Assembly: GCA_028023455.1 (NCBI GenBank)
Contig: JAQFVV010000322.1
Location: forward strand, 312,001-376,000
Direction: 5' to 3'
Source: Epiperipatus broadwayi
Taxonomy: Eukaryota; Onychophora; Udeonychophora; Euonychophora; Peripatidae
DNA: 64,000 bases
The notes beneath the pieces were generated by a model that did not search any database, was not told where the DNA came from, and saw nothing but the letters and a program-made list of their open reading frames with translations. A program made the translations under genes and the position numbers. This document shows positions 1 through 12,500 of this stretch, piece after piece. Position 1 is the stretch's first letter; each line of letters opens with the position of its first letter.

Positions 1-222
1 ACCAAGGTAAATATATATAAAATTTTATTATTGATATTTTAACATAATATTTATAAAATCAAATCATATTATTCCCAGCTAAAATATATAATAAACCCCG
101 AACCATAAATGAAATAATAAAAAAATTTTAATATAGAACAAATAAATATTAATTTATAAAAAAAATTTAATATACAGTTATACTCAATAGTTTCATACTA
201 GGAACTAATCAAATAGAATCAT

Positions 223-989
223 TACGAGGGTAGCTAGAAGCAATTCCGAGTTATATATAAAAAAAATACAAAGTTCATGTTACCTGATGAACCCTGGGGT
301 TTGGGATTAGAATATAGTCAATCACATAGTGTAACGGGTTGAATTCCATGATCCTGGAGTACTCAAAGTTTGCTTTATGAGAGCGTGATGTTGTTTCTTT
401 TTGTAAAGTCTGGCATTACGGTGCATGTGAATTATGGCTAAGACGCGATTGAAGTTCTCTATGAGGTAATTTTCAAGAAGAATTTATTCATACTTTTGAT
501 ACACGATTCTCTCCTATTTTTGTCCTATGTTAGGCAGTACAGATTATTGATGAGGTTACCAGGTTCTTCTGTAGGTGGGCGGTGTGTCGAGTCAGTTTCG
601 TATCAGCGGCAGATGGTGAAGCTCTTCACATAATGGCACTTACCCCCTCATTTTAAACATTTGCATTAATATTTCTACAGTTCTCTCCTGCTCAGCTGTT
701 TCAAACTTACTGTCTTTAACTGCTTTTTCACTTTCCCAGCCAAGAATTTTTTGTTATCGGATCTCCAATCTATTTCCTTTTTTGAATACGATTTTTTAAA
801 AAAAATATATTTTTTTCTTTCTTTAACACTTCCATTGTCCTTTGGTGCCATCATTTCTGGTCTTTTTAATTCACAATACATTCCTTGGCTTTCTCAGAAT
901 TTTTTTTTTCTTTTAAAGTAATTAATGATTGCTATACAACCCAGAATTGCTTGGAGGCATATACATAATTTTTTTTGCTACCCTCGTTA
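223..989. mobile_element. Possible decayed TIR DNA transposon
   Basis: The motif ACGAGGGTAGC (224-234) recurs inverted as GCTACCCTCGT (977-987). Further inside both ends is a second shared word, AAGCAATTC. The interior is richer in G+C than its surroundings and holds a 68-codon minus-strand open frame (675-881) rich in Lys and Arg that I do not recognise. The outer bases around both ends are T/A-rich, which would fit a TA-targeting element of mariner type, but no clean target duplication is visible. The ends are short, so this is tentative. Confidence 0.3.
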
Positions 990-3905
990 ATTTGAGATAT
1001 GATTGAAACTAAACTCTATATTTGAGATAATCCTAAACAATATATATAAAAATATTTGCGCATAACTGTATTTTTCAAATTTATATTTTAAAAATAAAAC
1101 ATTCTAAAATAAATGATTACGCCTAATTAATCCCTTCCCCATTTGTTTTCTTTTTAAAAAAATGATTCTAAATTGATTCACGTACACATATATGTCTAAT
1201 TCCTTATACATTTTTAACCATTTTAACGACAGCTTAAATGAGTATATGTATTGAGGGTAAGGTGTATGTGTTATTCCATTTTCTTGTAACAGGGTTTGAA
1301 CCCAGCTACTGTTACAATATATATGCTTTACGTAGGATTGTTATCAGGTTTCTTATCATTTTAGTTCATAAGGATGGAACAAACTTTTAATGAATGGGAT
1401 AAAATCTAGTGGGAGAAAATGTTCGTTTATTTTTTTGTTATTGCTATGTTTGGTACACTTTTTTCATGGATTTTATATATATATTTATTGTGGTATAAAA
1501 TATATTTAGTAAGGATGAAGAGATATATATATATTTATTAAACATTTTTGTTATTTTCCCAGTAAGGGAAAACAATATTAAATACCATTTATTTAGACAG
1601 AGAGAGAGAGAGATTTCTCTCTCGCATTTTTAAAACAGATTTTAATATTTTATTGAAAGGTAAACAAACAGTCCCAAATTTGTCAAAGTTATACACATAA
1701 TGACCCAATTGTTTTATTATATGAAATAATTAATATAAGCATTTTTCATTTCTTAATTTTGCCTATGAATGAACATGTCCACTTTAAATATAACGTGTGT
1801 ATGGCTTGCTATAACAAAAGTATAACTATTATTTTAAAATAATTAATGGTCGTTTGACTTTTATGTTGGTGGTTTGTTTATTAATACATTAATAGTTTCT
1901 GCATTCTGAAATGGAATATTTATGTTTTCACTTTTTTTGTTAGTGTTGTTTTATCTTGCTATTGTATTGATAAGGATTTGTGATACCTTTCAGCTGATAA
2001 GTATGTGCCACATATAATAGCATCAAATAGAGTAATATTAATATTGTGCATGAGCTGATGGTGAATCTCCTGTTACTGGTTACATGAGAGGATGATATTG
2101 TCGAGGCTGATTAATAGTTAATGCTTAGTTAGCATAGTTAATACCAAGAGAGAATGTTATCCATGGTCTGAATTCTATTTCCCTGTGATGAGGCAATGCC
2201 CACACTTGTATACCTATGAAAAGGTGTTAGAATTGGCCATATTATTGTACAATTATCATGTTGTTTTGTAGAGCCTCCTTTTATTGTTTGATCCCTCATG
2301 AAGTTATATAGTTAGTTTTACACCATGTATGGTGAAGTTTAGTATTTCAAAATCAAATAGCAAGGATAAGATAAAGTTAGATTAAGGGACACTGGTCTAT
2401 CTATAGTGTTTGCCTAATTGGAATCAGTGTCTTTATGATGTTGTAGGATCTTCATCAGTTTATAAACAAAACAACCAAAACTTACTAATGATTGTAGAAC
2501 TTCTATATGAAAGAGTAGGAGATACATGTGGACAATGTTGATTTATCTTCATCAAGCAGTGATTCGCTGATGGATCTGTAAGATAGGTTAACTATTAAAA
2601 TGATTAGGTTGTGGTCATAGACAATGTTTTGGTGTCATGTGTGCATTTGACTTCTGATGTCTGTCCCCACATTAATACAATGAATCTTTTTATAGTAAAT
2701 GATAATAATTGTTAATTGTCCAGAATATGATAATTGTCCTTATCATATTCTGATAAATGAAATAGCTTTAGTATAATGCACTACTTTATAACTTTTGAGT
2801 TTTAGGTTTAAAATTTGCACATATCTCAAAGATTTAAACACGCTTTTGTTTTATAATTTAAATGCTAATTTAGCTTAAATAAAGTTTAACTATCTTATTC
2901 TATAGGATAGAATAATAATAGAAACATAGCCCATAATGATAGTGATACTATGAATATCACCGTATTAATTTATCTGATATCATATGTATGTAATCAATGG
3001 GATACCAATTATTTTCCATCCCTGATTTTATTTAATGTATTCGTCTTATTTCATGCAATGTGTCTGAAATAAATTTGTAAATAATGTAAATAAATCTTTT
3101 TGTGTTAAAAATTTTAGTTGTCCGTAGTCTTATTGCTAATCACCACACTCATTATTATTGTTATTGCTTTCAACATATCTGATTATATGGAAATCATCAT
3201 CGATCAATATAGTATAATTAACTATTTGTTGGTATGTCATAACAATTTTGTTAAGCCCTATAATTTATGGATACATCTAAGGCATCATTACTTAATAATC
3301 AAATATTATTAACCTAGAGTGCATATTATTTTAAATGGTATACTAAAAGATTAAACACTTAATATTGGTTTAATCAGTTTATTTCAACCTGCAGATCTAT
3401 CATTCTCTGATCTTGATCACATTGTTTATAATTATTTGAGAAAAGGAATTTGGTAAGTTATTGTGTTAAGTTATTGAAAAATATTCCTATTTCTTGAAGC
3501 TTAAAGTTTATAATAGTTAGGGAATTTATAAAGTTTCTTTGAAATTATTAAATATTGTTTGTAATTCGATTTTGTATTAAGAACCGTTTTGTTCATTATA
3601 TTTGGGTAGTGGCAAAATCCCTCTCACTGACCCAAGTATATCTTGTATAACAATCTTTAAGATGTTTGAACCCTGAGAAGAATATGTTATTAATTTGTAA
3701 CGTAGAATATGAATTTATGGTAAAGTTTATATCTAGTTGTTTATTGTAGTTGGATTTGAGTTATGTTACATTCACTGTTTTATAAAAGTCAACCAAACTT
3801 TAAGGTGTAAATTGCTTTTTTTGTTTTAAATGTATAGCTGGTTTTGTCAAGCTTAGAATCTTTATTTTTATTTAGTTATCATTTAATTCAATATCAATTT
3901 AGAGT
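990..3905. other. Non-coding AT-rich stretch
   Basis: No gene is recognised here. A short AG-repeat foldback (about 1600-1625) and scattered AT-rich simple sequence are present. The 64-codon frame at 3118-3312 has no start context, family resemblance or splice logic, and is treated as chance. Because the host gene continues upstream, this is most likely intron or upstream sequence. Confidence 0.5.
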
Positions 3906-4235
3906 TCTGGACATCATCTTCCATCCTCATCATTCTTCTCATTTCAATCTTTCTTTATTCTTTCATCCTAATTCATTATCCTAATTCACTCATCATTCAC
4001 TTACTCTTATTCCATTATCATCTTCATCATTCATTAACTCTTATTCTACCATCATCTTAATCATTCATTATTCTGATACATTTTCATTCTTTTCTCTTCA
4101 TTCTCAGACTCATTTCATTTTATTATTTAATTATGACTTACATTCATCATCCATTTAGTCATCTACATCCTAATTTACTTATTGCTTAATTTATAATTTT
4201 AATTTCATATTCATTCCATCGATCTAATTATTATT
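3906..4235. repeat. Degenerate CATT/TCATC pyrimidine-rich repeat
   Basis: About 330 bases are dominated on the + strand by variants of CATTC, TCATC and TTATTC with almost no G. It is a decayed simple repeat with no exact period. Confidence 0.6.
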
Positions 4236-4435
4236 TATTTATTGGTTTGATGAATATTAAATTTATTTTATAGCATTTTGATTGTTTGTTTGTTTGTGGA
4301 TTTTAAAGCTAGTTTGACCAGAAGTTAATATCTTCATTAGTCACCTTGTAATCTTCTTTAAGTTTATAGTTTCATGCGAGCCTAGTCAATAAAGAAATCA
4401 TCTCTTTAATTAACATTTAGTTTTAGGCATATATT

Positions 4436-4562
4436 CTAGATTAGTTATAACTAGGAAGGTTGCATAGGAGGATTTAGTCGCCCTAAAATGAGAGGCTAGA
4501 TTAGATTGATTGTTAACTATAGAAGGTTATAGAGGAGGATATGTCGCCCTAAAACACGAGTC
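4436..4562 (+). repeat. Two-copy ~65-bp tandem duplication
   Basis: Two adjacent units share CTAGATTAG, then AGAGGAGGAT or ATAGGAGGAT, then GTCGCCCTAAAA. The first occupies about 4436-4494 and the second 4495-4562. The units have diverged by a few substitutions and a small indel. Confidence 0.6.
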
Positions 4563-4870
4563 TAGATTGATTAGTCTACACTTTCATATGAATATATTTA
4601 TGTCTGTATTTCTATATAAACACATTTCTATTAATAGGAATACTATCCATATATGAGAATTTGGATAGGTGTTAAGGCAGAAAGTCAAAAATATCCTACA
4701 TGATTTTATTTGAAAAATATTGAAATTCTCACTGAAAATTAAAAACAAAAATCATCCACAAAAATTATACTTTGCTACTTATCAAAGCAAGTGTTTTAAG
4801 AAAGAAATGGGAAATGTTATATATAATTTAAACACTAAACCATCACCTGTCCACTATTTCTTCTGCTTAT

Positions 4871-5162
4871 CCAATCTGTTAAAACAGTAGCAACTCTCTA
4901 TAGAGTAGTACCATCCAGTATAAGCCATAATAATCAGTGGCTTCTGGAAAGTATGTGCATCAAAATCCCTATCAAGTGCCTATTCATTCAATACCCCTTA
5001 GACTATGAAAGCCACAAGTTAAAAACTAGTCTGAGAGTATTGATTGAGTCATACTAGATAGAGATTTTGATGAACAAAACTTCTAGCATCCATTGATTGC
5101 TATAGTTTATACTGGGTGGCACTACTTTATGGAGAGAGTTGCTACTGTTTTAATAGATTGTG
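4871..5162. mobile_element. Foldback (palindromic) MITE, full-length copy
   Basis: The left arm (about 4871-5005) and the right arm (about 5025-5162) are imperfect reverse complements over some 130 bases. Both carry the terminal words AAAACAGTAGCAACTCTC and CCAGTATAA. There is no coding capacity. Partial relatives lie at 5441-5605, 9398-9595 and 15921-15962, so this is a dispersed family. Superfamily is not assigned and no target duplication was identified. Confidence 0.65.
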
Positions 5163-5440
5163 TAATAAAAAATGATGTCGTATGATGTCATAATGGTTTA
5201 ATACCATTCTGGCCAAAGATTATTTTTGACTATGGTTATTAAAAAACCAAAGATATGAAAATGTATAGATACTGAACTAGATTCAGATCTTCTATGTCTG
5301 TACAAATGAATTAGCTTAGATTAAAAATGTTATTATGTTTTTATTTTGCCTCCTAGCTTTATAGTCAAATACAAACGTAAAAGGTGGCTGCTAAAATGAT
5401 TGCATTCGATTTAAAGATCTAGGTGCAGTCTTCTCAGATA

Positions 5441-5605
5441 TAAGGCTCCTCACTGATGAAATCCACAAGGTAGAGACTAGTCTCGAGATATTGAATGACT
5501 ACGTTTCAAATAGTGATTTTGATACCCTAACTTTCTAGTATCCATTAATTTCTATGGCTTGCACTAAGAGACAGTACTGTATGGAGATAGTTGCTATTGT
5601 TTTTA
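5441..5605. mobile_element. Foldback MITE, right-half copy
   Basis: It matches the right half of the 4871-5162 palindrome: GAGACTAGTCT, then GATTTTGAT, then CATCCATTGATTGCTAT-like sequence and a terminal TATGGAGATAGTTGCTA. The left arm is missing or too diverged to see. Confidence 0.55.
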
Positions 5606-5696
5606 AAATTTAAACACTTGATTCCTAAAACTGCATATTTCATGTCATTGAATTTGAAACTTGCAAATAATAAATATTTATTGTGTATATACATAA

Positions 5697-5720
5697 TATA
5701 TATATGTGTGTGTGTGTGTT
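5697..5720. repeat. (AT)n/(TG)n microsatellite
   Basis: A short run of TATA followed by about eight TG units. Confidence 0.8.
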
Positions 5721-6622
5721 AAGATTTTAACTTGTAGGCAGTTAGAATAACTAGGCAACAGAATACTATGATTAAGAAAATATATTTTGTCATTACTATT
5801 TGAAAATTTTTTTTACTTAGTATGCTTTTGTAACATATTTTATTGTAATATCTCAATTATAAAATTTCAATTTTATTGTTGTCTTGAATCTTTTAAATGC
5901 ACTCAAAATGTATAGGATTTTATGGGAATGAAATGAAAAATGGAAAAGAAGCAGAGTATTACAATAGTTTCTTCACAAAAAATTAAGAGGGAATGTAACA
6001 AAAAAAAAACAATTGATATGTAATTATAAGGTAGTCTTATATTTATAAATGTTTTAAATCTAGAATACAAAAACTATAATCTGAATAAATATAAAATGAA
6101 AAATGTGATCATATTGTTTAATTCCAAGTTAGTTAATTACCAGAATGAAAATGTAAATTAGTAGACTAGAAAAAGTAAATTATAAAGACTGAAAAATGTA
6201 TAATAAAATTCAAAAAATATATTGAGTGATCTTGAAACAAAATGTAAATGGGAAGGAAATATAATATTCCCTTAAATCATGTGATTATTAAGAAGAGGAA
6301 ATAATATAGGCCTAAATAATCTAGAGTATGCATCTGTTTTCAATTATGGGGGGGGGGGGTTAGTCTATCTATACAGAAGGATAAAACTTTCTAAAATGGT
6401 AGAAAAGAGAATCGAACAAGTTAATCTGCCTTATTGATACTTAAATCACTTATTGTAAATCATAAAATATTTTTACTGGGCAGATGTTTCTTATGAAATA
6501 TACATATATATCAGAAGATATTTTTGCAAGATTAGATGGTTTATATATATATATAGAAGAGATAGATATAGAGAAGAATATAAAATAGTGTTAATCTTTT
6601 GATTTATTCAATGTATACTTAG
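5721..6622. other. Non-coding stretch
   Basis: AT-rich with no recognisable gene. A run of ten G residues sits at about 6350-6359, conspicuous in this base composition. Confidence 0.5.
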
Positions 6623-6835
6623 ATGTTGAATGAATATTGTTTTGATAATCATGGAGTTAACATTAAAGATAGAATAGCTCAATGTACTAAATACACTGAT
6701 GACTTAGCAGCACTTATAAATAATGAAAATGACCCTAAAGTATTATTTAGGATTGATAGAATTTGTAGAAGATATGAAATGAAAATAAATTTAAATAAAA
6801 CTAAAGCAATGAAAAGATTTAAGATCAAGCATTGG
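6623..6835 (+). pseudogene. LINE reverse transcriptase fragment (RTE-like)
   Basis: An open stretch of about 70 codons reads like the palm core of a non-LTR reverse transcriptase. The catalytic box appears as YTDDLAAL, where YADD or FADD is usual. About 20 residues later comes the motif EMKINLNKTKAM, matching the common GMKINxKKTKVM. No start or further domains are visible and sequence either side decays. It is an old truncated copy on the same strand as the host gene and not an expressed protein. Confidence 0.6.
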
Positions 6836-7602
6836 ATAAAACATGAATAGAAAGACTAGTTTAATACTTGAGTTTTGAATGAAAATTGCATTGGCTAAAC
6901 ATTTTTTTAATAAAGGCAGGAAATACATATATTGGTCATGTGTATCAGTTGTATAAGGTGGAGTGGATAGCTGTAGGGAGCTTGAAAGTCTGACTTCAAG
7001 CCCTTTCAGTATAGGTAATATATTTAATTTGAATATAAAATTATATTTATGAAAAAAGATTATTAAATATTTTGTTTGGAATGTAGCATTATATAGAGAG
7101 AAGATAGGAAAAGAGAAGAAAAAATATAGAGGCATTAAAATTGTGAATTTGGATGAGAATGAAAAAAAAATATCTGATTAGTAATGTATAAGAGTAGAAA
7201 TGAAATTGGACAAATATTTGTGAGTATTTGATGAATAGAGTGAAAACAAAATATGATTTAAAGTAGTTTAACATATAAGATCTTTGTTTGGCAGATAGCC
7301 AATGTTATGTTAAGATATTTATTAATTTCAAATAATAATGCATATTTATTATTTTATTATCTGGACTATGTAAGTCAGAAAGTTCTTTTTCTTTTAATAA
7401 GATTTTATTTGTAATTTTCTAAATTAGATATATATATATTTCTTTTTATTTTCTGTAATTTCAAAATTATTGGATATATTTAAGATATTCAGAAACAACT
7501 TTACATAATAAATATGTAAACTGTGTGTTTTATTATATATAATGGCTTAAATTACATTTTCAACTTATTATTATTATTGTTAATTTTAATTTGTATTGGC
7601 AG
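6836..7602. other. Non-coding, probable intron upstream of first visible exon
   Basis: AT-rich and ending in a pyrimidine-rich tract with a TTGGCAG acceptor immediately before 7603. The minus-strand frames at 6791-7135 and 7089-7274 are low-complexity Phe/Ile/Leu-rich shadows of A/T-rich DNA. Confidence 0.5.
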
Positions 7603-7722
7603 AAAAGATCCCGTTTACAAGTATTGGAAATGGCAATTAATCCATTATTAGATAGTCCTCAAGCATCCTTGAATTTTATTTTGGAAACTCTTCTTGAAAC
7701 ACGACTGTTAAATATTCCTGAT
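7603..7722 (+). CDS. TAF1: TAF1-like gene, internal exon (bromodomain helix Z)
   Basis: This 40-codon exon is flanked by acceptor GGCAG and donor GTAAGT and is phase 0 at both ends. It contains an INPLLD motif and the helix FILETLLETRLLNIPD, which match the start of the second bromodomain of TAF1, the scaffold subunit of TFIID that binds acetylated histone tails in the nucleus. Bromodomains use four helices (Z, A, B, C); this exon supplies Z and the beginning of the ZA loop. The assignment rests on INPLLD plus the PVN and DYY elements of the next exon. A TAF1 paralogue or another bromodomain protein cannot be excluded. Upstream exons are outside the window. Confidence 0.7.
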
Positions 7723-8777
7723 GTAAGTTAATAAATTTAAAATATTATTAAAGATGTATGTATATATATGTTCACTTTCATCTATATTCATGATTTGGAG
7801 TCCAGAAGTGGGTCATGCTTTGAAAATTTTTTACCTAGACAGCCTGTAATCAATTTCTCTTTTTATCCCATACTTGTTGGTAAATGAAAATCTTGTTATT
7901 TTTGACCAAAAGGTTGTTTTAAAATAATATGAATTGGTCAGATGATTATTGATGTGCTGATCATAAAGTAAAAACATAATAGTAATATACAGCAGCTTTC
8001 ATGACTGGAAATTAGTTTTTATATTTGTCTATAGGAACATATATATTTAATAAAGCTAGTTTCATTTCAAATTAAGGTGAATAAATAAAAAAAATTAAGT
8101 TATAATTGAAATTAAATTTTTTAAGCTAAAATCAAAACAATTTGGTAAAACAAAAAACTAATAATATTTTTCATTATTTTAGTGTTGTTTTATTTTAAAA
8201 ATGAATATTCTCATTAGTTTTTGGTTTATTGTATTTATCCTTAATATTAATTTTAATGATTACATATTTTTTAATTATTCATATCATTATAATAAATCAT
8301 TATAAACTATTATTTTTTTTACAAAATTAAAAATCTGAATGTTTAAAAAGTAAATTTAGATTTAACTGATATTATAATATTTTTTAGATTTAAATGCTAC
8401 CACAGTATTTTTTTTTTAAAAAAAAAAAAACATTTGCTCTCTTGTCTCTATGATTAAAATGAAAATAAATGCTGCAAAAATAAAAATGTTGACTGCCATC
8501 AAATAGTGGAAGAAAACAATCAAAATTATTATTATAGGCTGATTAATTAACTTCTACACCTGGAGATCATATGAATCTTCAAATCAGTATATTATCTGTT
8601 GGTTCATCAGGCACTTTAAGACATTTTTGATTACTGATCTTCCTCATTTTTTATCTACAATTTATATATTTTTTCAATAAGTGAGAGTGAGACAATTTCA
8701 ATCTCAAACAAAAATCAAGATCTTATCTGATCAAATATTCACTTGTTTGTTTTTCTCAATGCCCATGGCATTCCAAA

Positions 8778-8885
8778 TTTTTTTCTTTCTCATGTGTCAT
8801 AGCATCAGCCGGGAAGCGAACCCACTAACCCAGGACAACTGCTTGTAAAGCAGCTGTCGCTGATCTCTCGACCACCAATGCTTGA
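8778..8885 (-). mobile_element. tRNA-derived SINE, copy 1
   Basis: Read on the minus strand, it begins with a tRNA-like head: a B-box-like GGTTCGCTTCC, an anticodon-arm-like stem GCTGC/GCAGT around a 7-base loop, and ends that can pair AGCAT with ATGCT. It closes with ATGACACATGAG and an A-rich tail. The same head and tail recur at 56951-57054, where target duplications prove mobility. Pol III transcription from internal A and B boxes is usual for such elements. Confidence 0.75.
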
Positions 8886-9397
8886 TTTTACCATCACTCA
8901 TTTTAAAATTATCAACATTTTTATCATTTTTCATTATTCAATTTTCACATCCCAAGAGAATCACAGTAACATATAGTGGGGAATTCTTTTCATGTTCAAA
9001 GATAAATATTTACATCTAAAAAAAGTTTTAGAACTTTTCATCATTATTCTGTTTAGTGTGCTCTCTATAAATCTTTTAGTTAACATTTAGATTTATTTAT
9101 TAAGCGCATAGATCATATGAAATTAAAGAGATAAGATTTCATCTTTCATGTACATCTTACTGATTTTATAACTCAGTGCTGTGGTGTTGAGTATATGTTA
9201 AAAAAGTGAAATCCTTTCTTTTTAAATTTTTTAATTGCATTTCTTTTTTGTTGTTGTTTGTTTTGTTTTGTTTTTTTGATGAATAATTACTGATAAAGTC
9301 AGCTGCTCTTTTTATTATTATTTCTATTTAATTTTTTAATAAGTATATTTTTTATTTTCAGCTACAAATGTAGTGTTTTTAGCATATGTAAAGTTAA

Positions 9398-9595
9398 AAC
9401 AGGCTAAACTCTCTATACATATTGCATTCAGTGCAAGCCAGAGTAATCAATGGATGCCAGAAGCATTGTGCATAAAATTCCCCTCTAGTGCCTACTCAGC
9501 TTGTGGCCTTTGTCAGTGAGTAACCTGGGATCTGAGAGACAATATTGAGTGACAATACATATAGAGCATTTTGCCTGTTTTAATAACAGTTATAA
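9398..9595. mobile_element. Foldback MITE, third copy
   Basis: It shares AAACTCTCTATA, ATCAATGGATGCCAGAAG, TGCATAAAATTCCCCTCTAG and CACTCAATATTG-like blocks with the palindrome at 4871-5162. The distal right part is shortened. It ends near TTTTGCCTGTTTTAATA. Confidence 0.55.
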
Positions 9596-12500
9596 GCAAG
9601 CATAAGAAATGTTGATCCTGTGATGATATTTTTTTTATTAGTCTAAGTATCATATCTTTGTCCAATCTATTTTTCATTACATATTGATTATAAGAATTGT
9701 ATAATTAGGATGACAATATGCAACTTTATTGCCAATGTTAAATGGGCTGTTTCATCATAATCTGTTTTAATTATAGCTTTTAATCCATATAAAGATTTCT
9801 TATGCAAACAATGAAATCTGATATATCCAATTTTCTTAGAACATTCTATAATTTAGCTTAATCGATTGAATTAAATTCAGCACATACAAATTTCTTCAAG
9901 ATATTTCTTGACTTTTTCAATTATTCAACATATATTAGCAGTGATATCTTGTGTCTGTCTCTATCTTTCCCTGTACTTTTACCATTTTTTTTTTTAATTT
10001 AAGGTTTTAAATTAAGTTGGATAATTTTTTATTATAATCTTATTTAGATATAATAAATAGATTTTATTTTTATTTGAATATGCTGCTAATACTCCTTTTC
10101 TTGATTTGGAAATGTAAATTGATTTCTTCCAAATTTGCAAGTCATTATCTTGTTTTCCAAATTAATTGGAATAATTTGATCAGTTTTTAGTGTTTTTTTA
10201 TTCATTTTTGTAAAATATCTGATGCAAAGTTCTCATTTTTCTTTACAAGTGATTCCTCTATGTAGATCAACTCATCAAAAGTATTGTGACTGATGTTTTT
10301 ATGATATAATATTTCTGTAATTTTCATCTCTGATCTTTGTTAAATTGATTATATTTCTATCCACTGATAGTTTTCTGTTACCATATGAGACTGAAATTTT
10401 TTTTTTGCTTCATAAACCTTTAGAAAGATACTTCTTATTTTTGTAAATGAAATTTTATTTACAATATCTTTGCGAGTGTTATTATAATATTGCTTCTTAA
10501 TATTCATGAATGCACTTGGGAATTTTCTGTTCAGTTTCTATTATTATTTTTAATTTTGTTTTTTTTTTCCTTTGTCATTACCATTGTTTCTTAACTGTAT
10601 ATTTTATAGTAGCATATTTTTTTCCCACCATCTCTATGCCACATACTCTAAGCTTTAATAAGTAATAATAGATACCAGATGATAATGCTTATTAAATGCC
10701 TGTGTTGCCCTATCCATATCCCAAGACTAGTTTCAAGTTTATGGCTGTCATCATTAGGAGCTTTGAATTTTGGATCACTGCACTTGGATCTTTAGGATCT
10801 AATACACCTTCCCTCCAGCAACTACCATTTATCTCTCTTATACTATCAAGATATCAATCCAAACTGAAAATATCTAATATTTACAATCTAAGCCAACATG
10901 CTTGGATAGTCATGTAGAACTGAAAATAGTTCAGTTTCTACACATTATGCTGACCTTAGTTTTTTAACAACTAGAGACACATATCTTGTAGTCAAGATTT
11001 GATATAAACCAATAAAATATCACATGACTTCAGGTTACATATTGCTGATGTAGCCACATACTTTTATCCCATTTCTATGCCACTTACTGGTAAATATGCT
11101 GTTTTAACACCAATATGTAAGCTGCAATCGTGTGATATTTTATTAATTTATCAGTATACATTGTTTTGTTTTTCTGTTTATTTTATATTAGTCACTCTTA
11201 CTTTTTCACTTTTATTTGCAATACAGTATATTCATTTTATTGTCACATATATTATAAATCTCAAATCAATTTCCATTGTTATTTCTAAAAGAATTAGATT
11301 CTCTAATTATATCTTAGATGTTAAACATCTTTATGGGTTTTTTTTTAATCAATTCACTTGAAGAATACATACAAGTAATGCAGATTTATTATAGAATGCA
11401 TTTGTCCATGATTTTTTAAAATTTAAATTTAAGTCTTCTATTATATAGTTCTATTCAATTCTTAAACTCTATTTGATGTTGTCCAAATATATTGAATTAT
11501 TTGGGGCTACTTGTAAAATATTTTAACAATGAAATTGTAATTTGTTTCACAAAAAAATACATCACCTGCTTTCTGTTTTTATTTTTGCTTTTAAATCTAT
11601 ACTATTCAATTGCATTTTATTCTGTCTTTTCATTTTTTCTTTTGTAATTCAGTCACCAATTATTAAAACTAGGTCATGCATGTAAAGTTTGCTAATTTTG
11701 TGTTCATTTGATCATAAAACCCTAGTTGTTGTTGTTTTTTTTTTTACTTTGCTGAGTTATTGAAACAGTCTTGCATTATAGCAATGTTTTGTTCATAAAA
11801 TCAGATTGATTTGAATGAGTCATTTAAGGATTATATCCACTAACAATTCTTGTAAGATTTTTCTTAATAATGAGTCACATATTTTCTGTGTTCTTATCAT
11901 TTCCTGAATAATAAATACTATGTTCTCTGATCTAAATTCTATATTTCAGTTTATCTTACTTTGCTAATTTGTAAAATATCAATACATAAATTATTCATTT
12001 CTATCTTTACCATACCAAACTTTTTTTGTAGCCTTGGAATTTCATTTCTCCCATCTACATAATAACATTGACAATTAAATATCCAAATGGAGTTAATTTT
12101 GTATTCTTTTAATAAAGCTAGCAATAGTTTATAATTATCTTTTTCTATTCAATGTGAATTTATGATTTGCTATTTACATGAGTACATTCAATTGTCACCA
12201 GCATCCTTCTATATTACTGCATTGTTTTATGTTGTTGTTTTTCTGAAGTTAAAATCATTATGTTTATTTATGAGTGACTACTAATGGTTATTGTGAATTA
12301 GATATTAAGATTAAATATTAAAGAAAGCAAAACATAATAAATGTAATATGGAAGATATAAATTGTCTTTAGCTAAGAAAATATGAAAAAGATTACACTTA
12401 ACTGTTGCCAAGACAATAAAATTTAGTTTTCTTAATTTGTTTCTTCTATTTTTATAACTTGGAAAATACACTGATGCAAAAATCAATTAAATCTAATTGA

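Noticed and set aside
3118-3312. 64-codon + frame, Ile/Tyr-rich
   Set aside because: Low-complexity translation of AT-rich DNA, no start context, splice sites or family motif.
4800-5170. CRISPR-like or phage-like repeat structure
   Set aside because: The repeats are long inverted arms in a eukaryotic intron-bearing sequence; there are no regularly spaced short repeats with unique spacers anywhere in the window.
6791-7135. 114-codon minus frame
   Set aside because: Phe/Ile/Leu-rich shadow that overlaps a LINE fragment on the other strand.
8801-8882. Functional tRNA gene
   Set aside because: The T stem is mismatched, and the second copy at 57.0 kb has a different anticodon loop, an A tail and target duplications, which makes both SINEs.
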